NCBI GenBank assembly: GCA_018343915.1
Contig: JABRWF010000002.1
Location: forward strand, 4,030,001 to 4,094,000
Reading direction: 5' to 3'
Source: Agroathelia rolfsii
Taxonomy: Eukaryota > Basidiomycota > Agaricomycetes > Amylocorticiales > Amylocorticiaceae
DNA length: 64,000 bases
Position 1 is the stretch's first letter. Every line of letters starts with the position of its first letter. Both the position numbers and the translations under genes were made by a program. Below, in pieces: positions 11,186 through 24,300 of this stretch. The notes under the pieces were generated by a model. That model was given only the letters and a program-made list of their open reading frames with translations. It searched no databases and was not told the DNA's origin.

Positions 11186-14100
11186 ATGCCTCATTATGAG
11201 AAGCGGTCCGACATCCTGGCCAGAAACTCACTTGCCAGCGCACAGGGTAGCACCCCGTTTGCCGCCCATGAACTCCAAGACAAGGAGCCCAAGTGGGACC
11301 ATGCTGCCGATCAGCGTAAGTCTCTACTACCCTGACCCTACGTAAATATCGTCCCCTGTAATAATATATATCATCTCCTCTCGCCTCTATACCGTGCCTT
11401 GTAGCATACATAGTGAGTGTGTTTCCACTTCGGTCGTCTGCTTGTCTTGCTCACGCTAAGCTTCTGCCGTCGCTGCCGCTGCCGTCCAGGACTCGGTCGC
11501 CATTGCCGAAGTCGACGACTACTACAACCAGTCTGACCCCAACCTCGACTGGGACTGGCATTCATCTATCGACTTTGAGGATGACTCTCCTTATCCAGAA
11601 GTACGCAGTGCGGTCTCCAATGCAGACGACCCAGATATGCCCGCCGGCACCTTTCGCGCATGGACGATTGGTCTCCTCTGGTCGATCATCATACCAGGTC
11701 TCAATCAGTTCTTTAATTTTCGATATCCAAACATCGTCATTGGCCCGGTAAGCATGCGTTTATTGTGGCAAATTGCTGTGTTTATCCCCCCTCACACGAC
11801 AACGTTACACGTTCCATCTATCTATAGCTGGCATCCCTACTGGTCTCATTCCCACTCGGCCAGCTATGGGCACAATACGTCCCCCAATGGCGATTCATGG
11901 GCATTACCCTCAACCCGGGGCCTTTCTCCATCAAGGAACACGTCATCATCACCATCATGGCTGGTGTTGGCTACGGTAGTGCCTATGCTGTCAGTCCCCT
12001 CATTCTTCGTGATCTTGCCTCTTCTGTCGTATTGATGTTGGGAATGATCCTTGGTAGACGGATATTGTAGCCGTCCAGCGCGTCTACTACAACCAAACGT
12101 ACAGCTTCTCCTACCAATGGGTGCTCGTTATGTCCACACAACTCATAGGCTTTTCCATCGGTGGCATCGCCAAGCGATTCTTGGTTGCGCCTCCATCTAT
12201 GAGTGAGTTCATCCGGGATTATCTTTACTCCATGCTTTTCCCCTGAATTCTAACCATTTTCTTCCGTATGTGCAGTTTGGCCTGCTAACCTTGTATACTG
12301 TACATTATTCAACACACTGCATTCACAAGAATACGCTGGCATGGGAAGCCAAGACGGCATGTCAAGACAACGGTTTTTCTTCATTGCTTTTGGAGCCGCT
12401 ACGCTCTGGTGTACGCTTATAAAATTGCACTCATAATTGATCTTGAGAATGACTTTTTTCACATTATCATTGTAGATTTCCTACCGGGTTATCTCTTTAC
12501 TGCACTTTCAACTTTCTCCTGGGTGTGTTGGATATGGCCAAATAACGGTATGTGTTTTTATTTTATTTTTCAATTTTATGTGCCTGGCTGATTTTTTCTT
12601 CCCAGTCGTAAGCACTTCGCACCATACAATGTTTGTGATTTACTGATCGATTGTCTACGGTATACTCCAGAAAGTGAACCAACTGTTTGGATATAACAGT
12701 GGACTTGGTGCGCGACAAGCATCCTCTTAGCTTCTTTTGTATTAACATCTATCATGCTGCAAGGCATGTCCCTTATCACGTTTGACTGGAGTCAAATAGC
12801 GTACATTGGCAGCCCTCTTGCAACACCATGTGTGTCATACATTCCACCAAGTTCAGACATGACTCGACCTTTGCTCATTATATGACTTGTTTATCAGGGT
12901 GGGCAGAAGCGAACATTGCCGCTGGATACCTCGTCTTCTTCTGTATGAATTCCAGTTCTGTTTTATCGATCAATTTTGAACTGATGATTTGGCATGCAGG
13001 GTTTTTGTGCCCTGTACTCTACGTAAGATCGGATTTGCACCGTATCAGATTTTTCATCCCCCTCATCTCTCTTTTTTTTATGACAGTACTGCAATGTGTG
13101 GAATTCGCAATATATGCCGTGCGTAACTCGACCCATCTATCCTTCTTTCCAGGCCAAACGTAATACTTATTCAATTGCGTTTCAGAATGCTGGGCGGCGG
13201 ATCCTACGATAACACAGGAAACATCTACAACGTCACACGGATACTTACACCCGAGTCCACTCTCGATATTGACGCATACAAGGCATATAGCCCGCTTTAT
13301 TTACCGTGAGTAGCTGCAGCAGACCTACTTGCGCTTGGCAAACCGCTTTTTTTTTTTTTTTCTAATGCCTTTTCTCGTGTACAGAATCACATTCGCCATG
13401 TCGTATGGACTGAGCATGGCGAGTGTGACCGCTACTGTTGTCCATGCAGCACTGTATTTTCGCAAGCAGATTTGGAGACAGGCTACACGCTCGCTCGAAG
13501 AGCAGCCCGATATCCATGCGCGGCTCATGGCGCAGTATAGACAGGTACCCGAGTGGTGGTATGTTGTCGTCTTTGGTAAGTTGCTCTCCTGCTCTTTCTT
13601 CCACTTTGATTTTCCCCGCGGTATACTGACATATCTCTTCTCATCCAAGTCGTCTCCTTTGCATTTGGCATCATCAGCATCGAAGTCTGGCCGACCCAAA
13701 TGCCTGTGTACGCATTCGTGATCGCGCTGATCATCTCATTTGTGTACATCCTCCCCATCGGCATGATTCAAGCCATCACGAACCAGCAGATCGGTCTCAA
13801 CGTCATCACGGAGCTCGTCGTGGGATACATGTTGCCCGGACGGCCGATCGCAATGATGTTGTTCAAGACATGGGGGTTCATCGTATGTCTACCCTTTGAA
13901 TTTTTTTTATCGTTTGTGTAAGAATTCTTCGAATTGAAGTGTTCATGTATATCCAGACAATGTCGCAAGCGCTGAACTTTATCTCGGATATGAAACTGGG
14001 ACACTACATGAAGATCCCACCCCGAACGATGTTTTGGTGTCAGGTGATCGCAACGGTTATTGCTGGCACTGTACAGCTGGCCGTGCAGAGTTGGATGTTT

Positions 14101-15194
14101 TCAAATATCGGTGAGTGGTTTGATCACGCCTCGTTGATTATATATGAAAAACACCAGCTGATGAAATTCTCGATATTGTAGACGGTATATGTACCAGGCA
14201 CCAAAAGGATGAATTTTCGTGTGCGGGCACAGAAGTGTTTTATACTGCTAGCGTTATCTGGGGTGTAATTGGCCCGGCGCTGCAGTTCTCCAAAGGACAG
14301 GTTTACTAGTAAGTTTCTTCGTCTCTTGTTCACTACGAGATGAGAATGGTTGACTGACAATTCCTCTCCCACACAGTCGTAAGTTTTCGACAAAAACCTA
14401 TTTCTATTTTCATAATTCTAGCGGACTAATGCACATTACAGCTCTGCTATACTTCTTCCTGTTCGGTGCCATCGCCCCGGTTATTTCGTGGGCTATTACC
14501 AAGAAGTGGCCACATAGCTTCTTCCGATATATCAAGTATGGCAAAATGATCTCCCCTCCCCCATTCAATTATTATTCTACATCTCTGACGTGCTTTTTCT
14601 TCTATCATAGCATCCCAGTGCTGCTTGCTGGCACAGGATTCATTCCACCCGCTACTGCATCGGTACGTGCTTCGCCCGCAGATACTCCGAAATGCATCGT
14701 CAATATTAAAGGACTTGACACATACAGAATTACGTTCCATGGTTTATCGTCGGCTGGCTATTTCAATACTTCATCAGGCGGCGGCATTTTGCCTGGTGGA
14801 CCAAATATAACTGTGAGTCTTTTTGAGGGTTGTTCTTTTTTCTTTCCTTGATCGCTTACGGCAACGACAACGTCCATGTAGATGTATTATCTGCCGCCTT
14901 GGATTCGAGTATAGCAATCGGCGGAGTGATTATCTTCTTTTGGTGTGTTTACCTTTCCTATTTCTAAATAACTCTCGTTGTCGCATCAACCATTCTATGC
15001 CGGCTATCTGTCCATCTTGCTGATATTTTCATTCTCTGCCGTACAGCCTTCAGTTCCCTCGGAACGGCACGATTGGCGCAAACTCGATCCAAACTTGGTG
15101 GGGCAACACCGTATACCAAAACACGGCGGACTGGAACGGCACGCCGTACAAGACCGTTCAACAAGGCGAGGTTTTCGGCCCGCTGTCGTGGTAA
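11186..15194 (+). CDS. Oligopeptide transporter, OPT family, 24 exons
   Basis: Proton-coupled importer of small peptides (or glutathione) at the plasma membrane. Exons: 11186-11315, 11405-11412, 11490-11747, 11828-11989, 12058-12202, 12276-12410, 12476-12547, 12606-12607, 12671-12707, 12764-12829, 12898-12942, 13000-13022, 13087-13118, 13186-13305, 13385-13575, 13650-13882, 13957-14110, 14182-14308, 14377-14378, 14442-14535, 14611-14662, 14728-14812, 14882-14942 and 15047-15194; 793 aa, the usual OPT length. Signatures: DDSPYPEVRSAV.NADDP (about 79), NPGPFSIKEH, WIWPNN..VNQLFG.NSGLGM, YMKIPPRTMFW (about 571), and about 14 hydrophobic segments. Two exons of 2 nt and one of 8 nt are required to keep the conserved frame. 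Start at MPHYEKRSD; an in-frame ATG at 11090 is less likely. The substrate cannot be told from sequence. Confidence 0.93.
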
Positions 15195-17746
15195 GCGCCT
15201 ACCGTACCATATCAGGATGATGACGATTGCCTATCGTCGTCGTGGGCGGATGGCGTTTGTAATGAATGGTGCCCCCCCCCCCAAAAAAAAAACAAGAATA
15301 ATCACGAAAATAATCACGATCCGTATGTATGTGGGGCTGGCTGTGGAAGTAGGCCCCGCGTGCGTGTGTGCGTGGGGCTTTGGTTGTCTATGTATGAGGA
15401 ATATATCATAGGGGATCTATAAAGGTGGATTTATCGGATTTATATCTTTTCTTTTCTCTTCTTTTCTCTTTTCTTTTTGTGCCGCTTTTGTTTTCCTGCG
15501 CTTTCAATGGCTCAATGTTTTCTCTAACCCTACCCCCCCTTCCCCGCCACCACCATCATGATTGTCACTCTTTATTTTTCTAACTTGTTGGCGGGGCTTT
15601 TTTCTTTTCTTTTTTGGTGTCGGGCTTGTACTTTTTTACTTTTTGTTCTTTCATCTGGGCGAAACCGACAGTTCATGTGTGCTAGTGTGAAGCTTCTTTC
15701 TGTTGTAGTTTTCTCTTCGTGTTTGTTGTGTGCATGCATTTGCTTTAGTAGTAGTTATATCATGTATTTGTTGTTGTTGTTGTAATACCGAACTTTCTTT
15801 AGAGAATGAAATACAAAAACGAGAAATGTAAAAAATAGATATATCTTTTGGGTGGATAGTGGTTGATCTGCTTGATTATTAGCTTTTTTTGTTTCCTATT
15901 GAGGCCATAAATAACGCTGAGGGAATGTTTCAAGTTACGTCTCTAAATGAGGAGAAACTTTCTCTTGCCTACTTGGACAGAGTTGTGGTTTTCCCATCTA
16001 CTACCCATGTACCGCTGATAACAGTGACCGCTGCATAAATGGTTGTTATTTTGTTTCAATTATGGTGTTCCGGTATTCAGATATTTTATGTGAAAGGCTT
16101 TCGCGTGATCAATGTGTCATTCTATTGTCCGCTACTTATTGCATGTCGTGCTAACCATTTTGAAAGGTGGACAAAAGAGGTCTTCGGGTGTTCCTTATCC
16201 CCAGCTTCTTGTTCACCTGATGCCGACCTTTTACTTGTGTGCAGGGCGGGCGGGCGATGTAATGCCGGGAATGGGTATAACGCCGTCTGTGCAGTCGAAT
16301 CTTTGAATTATCATGCGTTGAGTTCGGGGGGGGGAAGGAAGAAGAAAGAGGTCATCAGCGTGTATAGCTCCACTATAGTATGCTCGTTGCAAGCTTGGCC
16401 GAATCACCGGGCATTGTTTTCGCCTGAACTCAGGAGAAGGGAGAAAGTTGGCAAATGAAGAAAAATAAATAAATAAATCTCAATTCAAACCCATGGAGAA
16501 AGAGAGCGTGGAAATCAAATTGCAGAGATGGAAACGGGGAACGTATGAATATCATCAGTGTTTTTGAGCTAGCTCCATCTGGACAATGCACAGCAAGAGT
16601 CAAATTGGAGATCAAATGAGCCTTTTTTTTTTTTAATTTATGCTACGTAGAAAGTTTTAGGGGACCATAAGCAATCTTAGGGATATATAGATGGTTATCC
16701 GATTGGGATTCCTCTTCTGTGCCTTGCACTTTTTCGTGCGTGGAGACATAAATGGGCCAAGAACGATCAACTGACCAGCCCCAATCAAGGTTTCGAGTGA
16801 GCCATGTTATCAATGACATGTCCATGTGCACGAAGAAAGTGTGAATGATGACCATCGATGACTTGTTGAGCCACTCTGTTAGATCAGACGGATTGGAGTA
16901 GGGATGTTATCTGTTCAACTGGTTCTGATGTGTATGGATAGAGGTGGGATCAGTTGTCAAACGTGTGGGATAGTCCATGTGCCGATTGTGTCAGTTGGAT
17001 TGGAGAGGTGATTGACGTAAACGAGCGATAATACCAATAGTTCCATGTGATAACCTGTCAAGCTTATAGCTATGCCACGTAAACTAGGTTACAAGTGGCG
17101 TCTTGATAAGACTAGGAAAACAGCAGATACTGGTGATATTATAGTATAGTCCTGGATACTCAGAGAAAGTGAAGAAGGGTTGCAGATGTATTGATGATTA
17201 TCTTCGGCAAAAGGAACGCATCTCGCTACGAAAACCGAATGTAGAAGCAGAATCAGGCAAGAGAGCTTGATTAAACGATAGAGAGTCCTGGATGGATTAG
17301 CAAAAAGAACTGCTCCTCTACCAGCTATTGTCACTATCCGCTGAAATGCTTCATACTGTACGGAGCTGCGGTCAACGATGCAAAAAATTCGGGTCTCAGA
17401 GACAATCTAGTGCAGATTGGACATTACAGTCATCTCATGAAGTTGAGGCAAGGTATAGCTAGAAAACACTCCAGGACAGTTAACTCGAATTTCTGGTATT
17501 GGTATAGTCAAGCACTGACTCGGAACACAATGTGGTTGTGAACGACATTCAAGCCAGACTCTAAAACCAAATAGCCGATGATGTCGACGCAGCGCGGCTT
17601 CGGATCTTGTCCCCGCCATGCGCTCATACGGTCATTCCGCTACCAAATAACCCTGGCGCTCTCATGATCGCCTCGGGCTATGACTCGAGGTGGTCAAATC
17701 CAATTAACCTGTGCATCTTGTTCTCTCTCACTATTACTCTGTGACG
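15195..17746. other. Intergenic, no gene recognised
   Basis: 2.55 kb between OPT and PRODH 2. It is AT-rich with T-, C- and G-homopolymer runs (for example 15271-15292 and 16326-16334). The open frames are short and lack a plausible start, splice pattern or motif. Confidence 0.5.
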
Positions 17747-19976
17747 ATGCTCGGGCTCAGAACCGTGTCTACTCGACCTCTGCTACTCCGGCGAACTGCC
17801 AATGTACCAAACCTGGGACGGAGCATCTTGGCCCGTCAAGCACACACCGCCAACACTAGTTCTCCCAAGCCCAAGTCTTCGCGCGGCCGATGGTGCACAC
17901 GCATACTGGGATCATCAACACTACTGCTCGCAGGAACAGCCATTACTCTGGATCAAACAGATTCCTCTCTGCTTCCCTTAATACGAACCTATGCCGTTTA
18001 TTCTGTGATCAGCGTCCCCTGGTTTGTCGATAACGCACCTGCCTTGCTGGAGGCGTGCTTATCAATACCCATCCTCGGCTCTCTGACCGAATGGGCTGTT
18101 CGTCATACCTTCTTTGCACAGGTGCGAATGACTCCATTCACTCAAGATTCGCACTTGGTCTGATCGGACCATATATCAAAGTTTGTGGGAGGAGACTCGG
18201 TCACGGAATGTACACCGTTGTTGCACGAGTTACGCAAACGTAATACCGGGGTGTTGTTCAACTACAGCGTCGAGGTCGAAGAGCCTACTACTTCATCGGC
18301 TGAATCACCCTCTTCCGGACCGCCTCCACACGAACAAATATTAGAGGAGTTATTAAGATCCATTGATGTTTCGGCCGATTTTGAGGACTCCTTGGTCAAT
18401 AGGCCCCACCAGAGACGCACTTGGGTAGCTGTGAAAGTGGTATGTACACCCTTGACAGTCTCCTTCACAGCAATTTTGACTTGATTATCTTGTAGACAGC
18501 CTTGTTACCCGACCCCAATGCGCTCGTTCGGTTTTCTGAATATCTCATTCATTATCGCCAGCTTCCAAAAGCCGCCAAGGTAGCTTTTCCGGGCACACCA
18601 AGTGCATCCGACATGGATGTCGTCTGGCACAGGTCGGCGACCACAGGAGACATATCGCTGTCCTCAGAGGATATCGCGTCCATCCGCGATCTCTACAACG
18701 CTCTAGACAAGATCTGTACTAGAGCCCAGGAGCGCAATGTGCGGATCATGATAGACGCCGAATACAGGTGCGCAATCTGAGTTGTCATCACAACCTCCTA
18801 GTGTTCATTATGTCTCGTGCGACTGGCTCCTTCTCTGCGCCGTTTTTAGTTGGTACCAGGTTAGTCGTACTTATCTCAACTCTAAAAAGCCTAGTTATGC
18901 ATGCTAACAGTTTTTATTTTTATTTCTTTGAGTAATCTGTAGCCAGCGATAGATGCGCTCACATACGCACTCACACGTCGATTTAATGCACGTCCGCCGA
19001 AGCCGTCATCCTCGAGTCGGCCGAAGATAGAAGAAGATAGTGAAGATGTTCAACCATTAGTATACGGGACATATCAGGCCTATCTCCGCCGGTGAGAAGC
19101 TCAATCTTCTTCATGTTCTCTTAAAACATCCGTGGGCTGACGACGAAGCTTCTACGTGTGGTACGTGTGTATATTACTACTACCATCATCATCTTTAGAA
19201 CACTCGAACATCTCGAATACTCGCTCGAAGATGCCAAAAAGCACAATTATGTCCTCGGCGTGAAGCTTGTCAGGGGCGCCTATCATCACTACGAGGTCGA
19301 GCAGCACGAGCGACGCCGACGCCGACGCCACCACCACCAGCGTGCCTTGACATCCTCTCCACCCGCCGCTTCCTCTTCCTCGCATGCCATCTCGCCCGAA
19401 GAGCTGCCGCCGGTGTGGGAGACGAAAGAAGCGACAGACGCATGCTACGATGCCTGTGCGGCGTTGATCGTCCGTGCGCTGGCGCCGTCCCCGCGCGATG
19501 CGCCCGTAGGGGTCATGTTTGGCACGCACAACGTAGAGAGCTGTTCACGTGTCCTCTGGAGCCTCGTTGAGGTCGGCTTGGCTTCCGCATCGATGCTGGC
19601 TACGTTCAAGGACGCGCTGAGGCTGTCCCCGAGTCTCGGCGGTCGCTTGACGTTTGGGCAGCTGTATGGCATGAGCGATGCGTTGTCGGATGATCTGATT
19701 GAATGTACCAAGGGTACGGAGGCGCCAGTGGTGATCAAGTATTTGCCTTATGGGGCGCTGCGTGAAGTATGTTTCTTTTTTTTTTTTTTTTGGCAAGGAG
19801 CAAAAAAAAAAAGGCACGGGTTTTGACTGATCGTCGCTGTTTCTCTTTTGTAGGTGATGCCATACCTCTCCCGGCGTGCGGTCGAGAACCGGACCGTTTT
19901 GGGCGGTCAGGGTGGGGGTGCCGCCGCAGAACGGGAGCGCGCTTGGACACTGATACGGAAGAGGTTGGGATTTTGA
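17747..19976 (+). CDS. PUT1: Mitochondrial proline dehydrogenase, copy 2
   Basis: Paralogue of the gene at 6617-9077, same strand, separated from it by the OPT gene. Exons: 17747-18121, 18182-18439, 18496-18767, 18850-18859 (10 nt), 18943-19091, 19199-19766 and 19854-19976, giving 584 aa. The N-terminus is Arg/Thr-rich and presequence-like. Motifs: FVGGDSVTEC, DAEYSWYQPAID across the 10-nt exon, VKLVRGAYHH (about 375), FGTHN (about 461), FGQLYGM (about 506), MPYLSRRAVEN (about 549). The intron interrupting IK|Y in copy 1 (8790-8854) is absent here; the other six are shared. Divergence is high outside catalytic motifs, so the duplication is not recent. Different regulation or substrate (for example hydroxyproline) is possible but not visible. 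Confidence 0.95.
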
Positions 19977-21398
19977 GGAGTGCAATTAATAATGAGTGAA
20001 TTTTTTTTCACTTAGGTCGCAAAGGACTTGGAATAGTATTGATGGAGTCTTTTCTACTATATTCCCCGACTACTATTACTTGAATATTCGTGTAGTATAT
20101 CCCGTTGCGAACCCGCATCGAGATGGGGGAATACCTTACTTGGTTCATGCGTTTGAACTACCTTGCACCTATTGTTTTTACTGTTAGTTTGAGCAATCTC
20201 GATCTCTGAATTAATCTATACAATTCGAGTATAAAAGGAACCCTGGCAGCCTGAGAACAAGAACAAAACGAAAAAGCCTCAGACTGTGCCGCCCCAAATC
20301 GTATTTGAGAAATGAATATCCTACAAATTCTGTAGGCTTAGGAGATGGTAACAGTTATATTTGAAGCAGTAGGGCTTGCAGCAGATACATCGCCAATGAA
20401 TTCCGACTAAAAAAGAGTAACGAGGATGAGTTGTGCAAATTGACAAGCACACACGGGCACCCAACCGCGACTATTATCAATATTTTTGACAATTTGAAGA
20501 TGATAAAATCCTGAATTGGTGGATATTCTGAAGGACAAAAAGATTCATTACATATAACCAGTTGTTGTACTTTTTGAACACCCTGAGAGTGTCCTCTTTC
20601 TTCAAGTTTAGCTCTTCTTCACCCCTTTTTTGGTAGTTCATGAGTGCTATATGATATAGTGCTGTTGATTTGATGATGAAGAATGGCGGCCACTATTTGC
20701 AGCCCGAGTCGTTGCCTCTGCAATGGCAGATGCTGCTGATATGTTTGTCTCCAGTAAGCAACGGGGAGGGGGGGGAAATTCATCCCTTTTCTTACCCAGA
20801 TGTATCTGAATGATTGACAACAGCGGTATCTTTTGGATCTCGTTGGACAAACCACCATTCCTGATTATGGGATAAGATGATGAAACGATCATCACTAGAT
20901 GGGACAGGTATTGTTCCCCGAACATGGCTGGACAGTTCATCTGCAGCCTTTGCAGGATTGAGTAGTGGCGGTAATGCAGACGTCCCTCTAGAAGTATTCC
21001 GGGCATCAGCTTCCTCCCGGTGCGAGCGCTTTTCAACAGATGGAAACATATTCTTAGGCCAAGCAGGTTGATGACCAGTATTGAAGCGGGCCCTAATTAG
21101 AAAATCGCTATCGTTGGCCTCCATGATGGGCGGGGACCTGGCTCCCATCATGATCCCGGTGTATAGTCATGTGGATGCGGTGTTGTCGAGGACGTAGCAG
21201 TGCTAGTGGCAGCGAATGCTTGCTAATGTAGAACGGGTGGGCCTGATATGCTAAAGCATGGATTTATAGAAGGCAGCTAAGATTATCTTGGCTAGTGCCA
21301 TTGACATTGGCATTGGCTGTGCCTGAGGTTAGACGTAATGGCCATAAATGGCATCATACCAGCAGCAGTAGGCGAGGCACCACATCTGTCTGCTCTTG
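19977..21398. other. Intergenic, with one unassigned minus-strand open frame
   Basis: No confident gene. A 119-codon ATG-initiated frame on the minus strand (20792-21151) has balanced composition and no low-complexity run, so a small hypothetical gene is possible. It has no recognisable motif or intron support. The right end holds the promoter of the GH99-like gene. Confidence 0.4.
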
Positions 21399-24300
21399 AT
21401 GCTTGCTCTGGCAGGCGGCGTACACAACACCAAACGGCATCTGATCTTCATCGCTCTCATCCTGCCCACCACCATCGTCAGCGCCAACGCCACCAATCAC
21501 TGTCCCAACAAGCCTGAATTCGAGCGCACATCGCTGACAACAGCGTTCATCGACAGCAAGACAATGACTATGTATTCCTCTGGTGAAGCAGGCCCGTCGA
21601 CGTCGACATCGGCGTCTGGAATGGCCAAGCGTATACGCAGGTCATCGTCGTCTTTGTGAATATCAAATACAACACGTCGGCTGACCGCAATACCATTGAT
21701 TATAGAGCCGATTCAAGCACAATTCAAGACAAGCTTCTGGTAGGGTACCAAGCATGGTAAGTAAAGTACGCCTTAAAGTTACAGAGGTTGAGCATCGCCA
21801 TCGCTCGGTGTCTTTGCAATACAACACCTTGGCATCGAGTCCCCTTTACTAACTCCACTCCTACTGTAAACAGGTTCCATTGCCCCGGAGATGGAGAGCC
21901 CATATATGAAGGCAAGCAACATACGAACTCAATAGTCCAAATCATAATATCTGTATACTGACGGCGAGCGCCGATTCCATTCAGGACACCACGGCTGGAT
22001 CCACTGGTTCAATGCGCCGCCCGAGCACGGCGGGCATATCAACACTGATCTCTGGCCTGACTTTTCAGAGTATGATGCCGACGAGCTGTATCCCGCCCCG
22101 GGGATGCGCTACGCCAACGGCGAGCAGGTCTATTTGTACTCTAACCGTAACGCAAAGACTATTCAGCGGTGAGTCATGTAATCCAAGAATGGAACAAGAG
22201 GAAGTTTTGGTCTAATGCAAAAGCTTCTGCTGCATTTAGACACTTCCATTGGATGGCGACGCACGGCGTCGACGGTGCAATGCTCCAGCGCTTTCTGAAC
22301 ATCGCTGCACCCGGAAACGAAGGCAGCCGCAAGCTGCGCGACGATATCGGTGATCTTGTGCGTGATGCAGCGGAGAAGGAAGGGAGAACCTACGCCATCA
22401 TGTATGTGTACTTTCCAGAGAGCAAGACTTTTTTTTTTTCCCCGACGACTAATCTATGCCGTACATACAGGTATGACGTCTCCGGGATCCCAAACGATAT
22501 GGTACATGACTTGTTGATCGAGGATTGGAAGCATCTCCTGCGTAACAAGGACGTGCTCGCTAGCCCAAACTACCTGCACGAGGATGGCAAGCCTGTTATT
22601 GTTCTCTGGGGTACGTATGGAAGCCGAGGATATTTAAACTTTTTGTCTAAAACAACCTTCCTCCTCCCCCCCCCCCTTTTTTTTTTGTGTGTGTTTGAAT
22701 AGGCTTTGGCCTCGGTGATCGGGGACACACACCAGCTACCGTACGCGCCGTGGCGCAGTCCATGCGCGCAGCCTCCCCCGGCGGAGACGCATACATCATG
22801 GCAGGCGTCGCCGCCGGCTGGCGCACAGGCACGGCGGATGCCGATCCTGACCCGGAGCTGACGAAGGTCTGGTTGGAAGAGTACGACGCCATCTCGCCCT
22901 GGACGATTGGGCGGTACAACAGCGAAGAGAGCGCGGATGCGTTTGCGAGGGAGCGTATGCGCGGCGATGTGGATGCTATTAATGCGCATAATGAGCGGGT
23001 GAGGGAGTCTGGGGAAGGGAGAAAGGTGGATTATGTGCCTGTGATTCAGCCTGGCAGTTCGGTGAGCTTTAAAAAAAAAAAAAAGCTTGGGCGGTACTCT
23101 GAAGACGTTGATATATATATATAGGGACATAACACCTCCCATGGTCAATGGAATTTCAACGATGCCAAGCGTAATGGCGGTCGATTCTTGTGGAGACAGA
23201 TTTACAATGCGCGCAAGCTCGGCGTGCGGACCATGTACGGCGCCATGTGGGATGAGTATGTGACCGTTGTCGTTGCTTGTATCTACTACCAATTTCTCAT
23301 TTTCTTTCTTTTACTGCGGTCTAGATACGACGAAGGGACAGCATACATGCCTGTCGTAGCTCACAAGCGGCAGCTTCCCATCATGGGCGAGACAAAGTTC
23401 ATGGCCCTCGACGAGGATGGCTACCACGACCTCACACCGGACTGGTGCGTGGTTTATCTATTTATTCTTTTCCAGCACACATTGGATTCTAAACGTATTC
23501 GATGAAAATAGGTACATGCGCATCGCAGGCTTTGCAGCCGAGGTCCTCAAAGGCGAGCGATCCGTACACGAGACTTTCCCTGTCAAAGATCTGTACGACT
23601 ATTGGGCGTCGAGGCCAAAATACGAATACTACGATCCCGCGGCTGAAGAGGCTGCACGCAATGAGTGGGCACGCGAACGGGATAAGAAGTTGCCAAGCTT
23701 ACCCACCGCGGTGGATGGTTTTGGAAATGACAAGGATGGGGAGGAAGATGTACCGCCGCCGCCGTACTCGTTGGAAGATGATACGCCGGCACCAGCACCG
23801 GTAGTGGCATCTCCTCCACCGTCGTCATCGTCTTCATCATTCCCGCCCCCTGTTGTCGTCTCGCCTCGGCCGGCCATTCAGCCAGTACAAGACAGCACCA
23901 TAGCAGCATTGTCGGAAGACTTTGCACGTCAGGCGTCATTTGGTTCATCATCATCGATCGCGACGTCTTCGTCCTCTTCGTCATCGAGGCCGCCGCCACC
24001 GCCCCGCCATCCGTTCACGAGGCCACTAACGTACACACCCTCGGCTGCCCTGCGTCCGCCTCCGCGACATTCATCGGTGTCCTCTTCGCCATCGCCCTCA
24101 TCGACATCGCCTGGTGGTGGTCTGCCACCGCCTGTACCGCAGCAGAGCCGGCCGGGTAGCTTCGTAGGTGCCGCTCCATCTTCTCCGCCGCCTCCACTGG
24201 CACTACGGCCAGCACAAGGGCTAGGAAGCCAGTCATCGTTGCCTTATGCTCCGTACAGCGGTAGCAGTAGTCGCCCGGGGTCCGCGATGATACCTCAGCC

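Noticed and set aside
12548..12674. Single intron ending at CAGAAAG in the OPT gene instead of a 2-nt exon
   Set aside because: It keeps frame but removes two residues from a fixed-length conserved segment and ignores a good CCCAG acceptor and GTAAGC donor. It is kept as the main alternative.
16039..16458. 139-codon plus-strand frame between OPT and PRODH 2
   Set aside because: No motif, no intron context and a G-homopolymer inside; probably chance.
20619..20858. Short minus-strand frames overlapping the 20792-21151 candidate
   Set aside because: They are shadows in other frames, rich in Gln/His/Arg and without motif; only the 119-codon frame is mentioned as a possibility.
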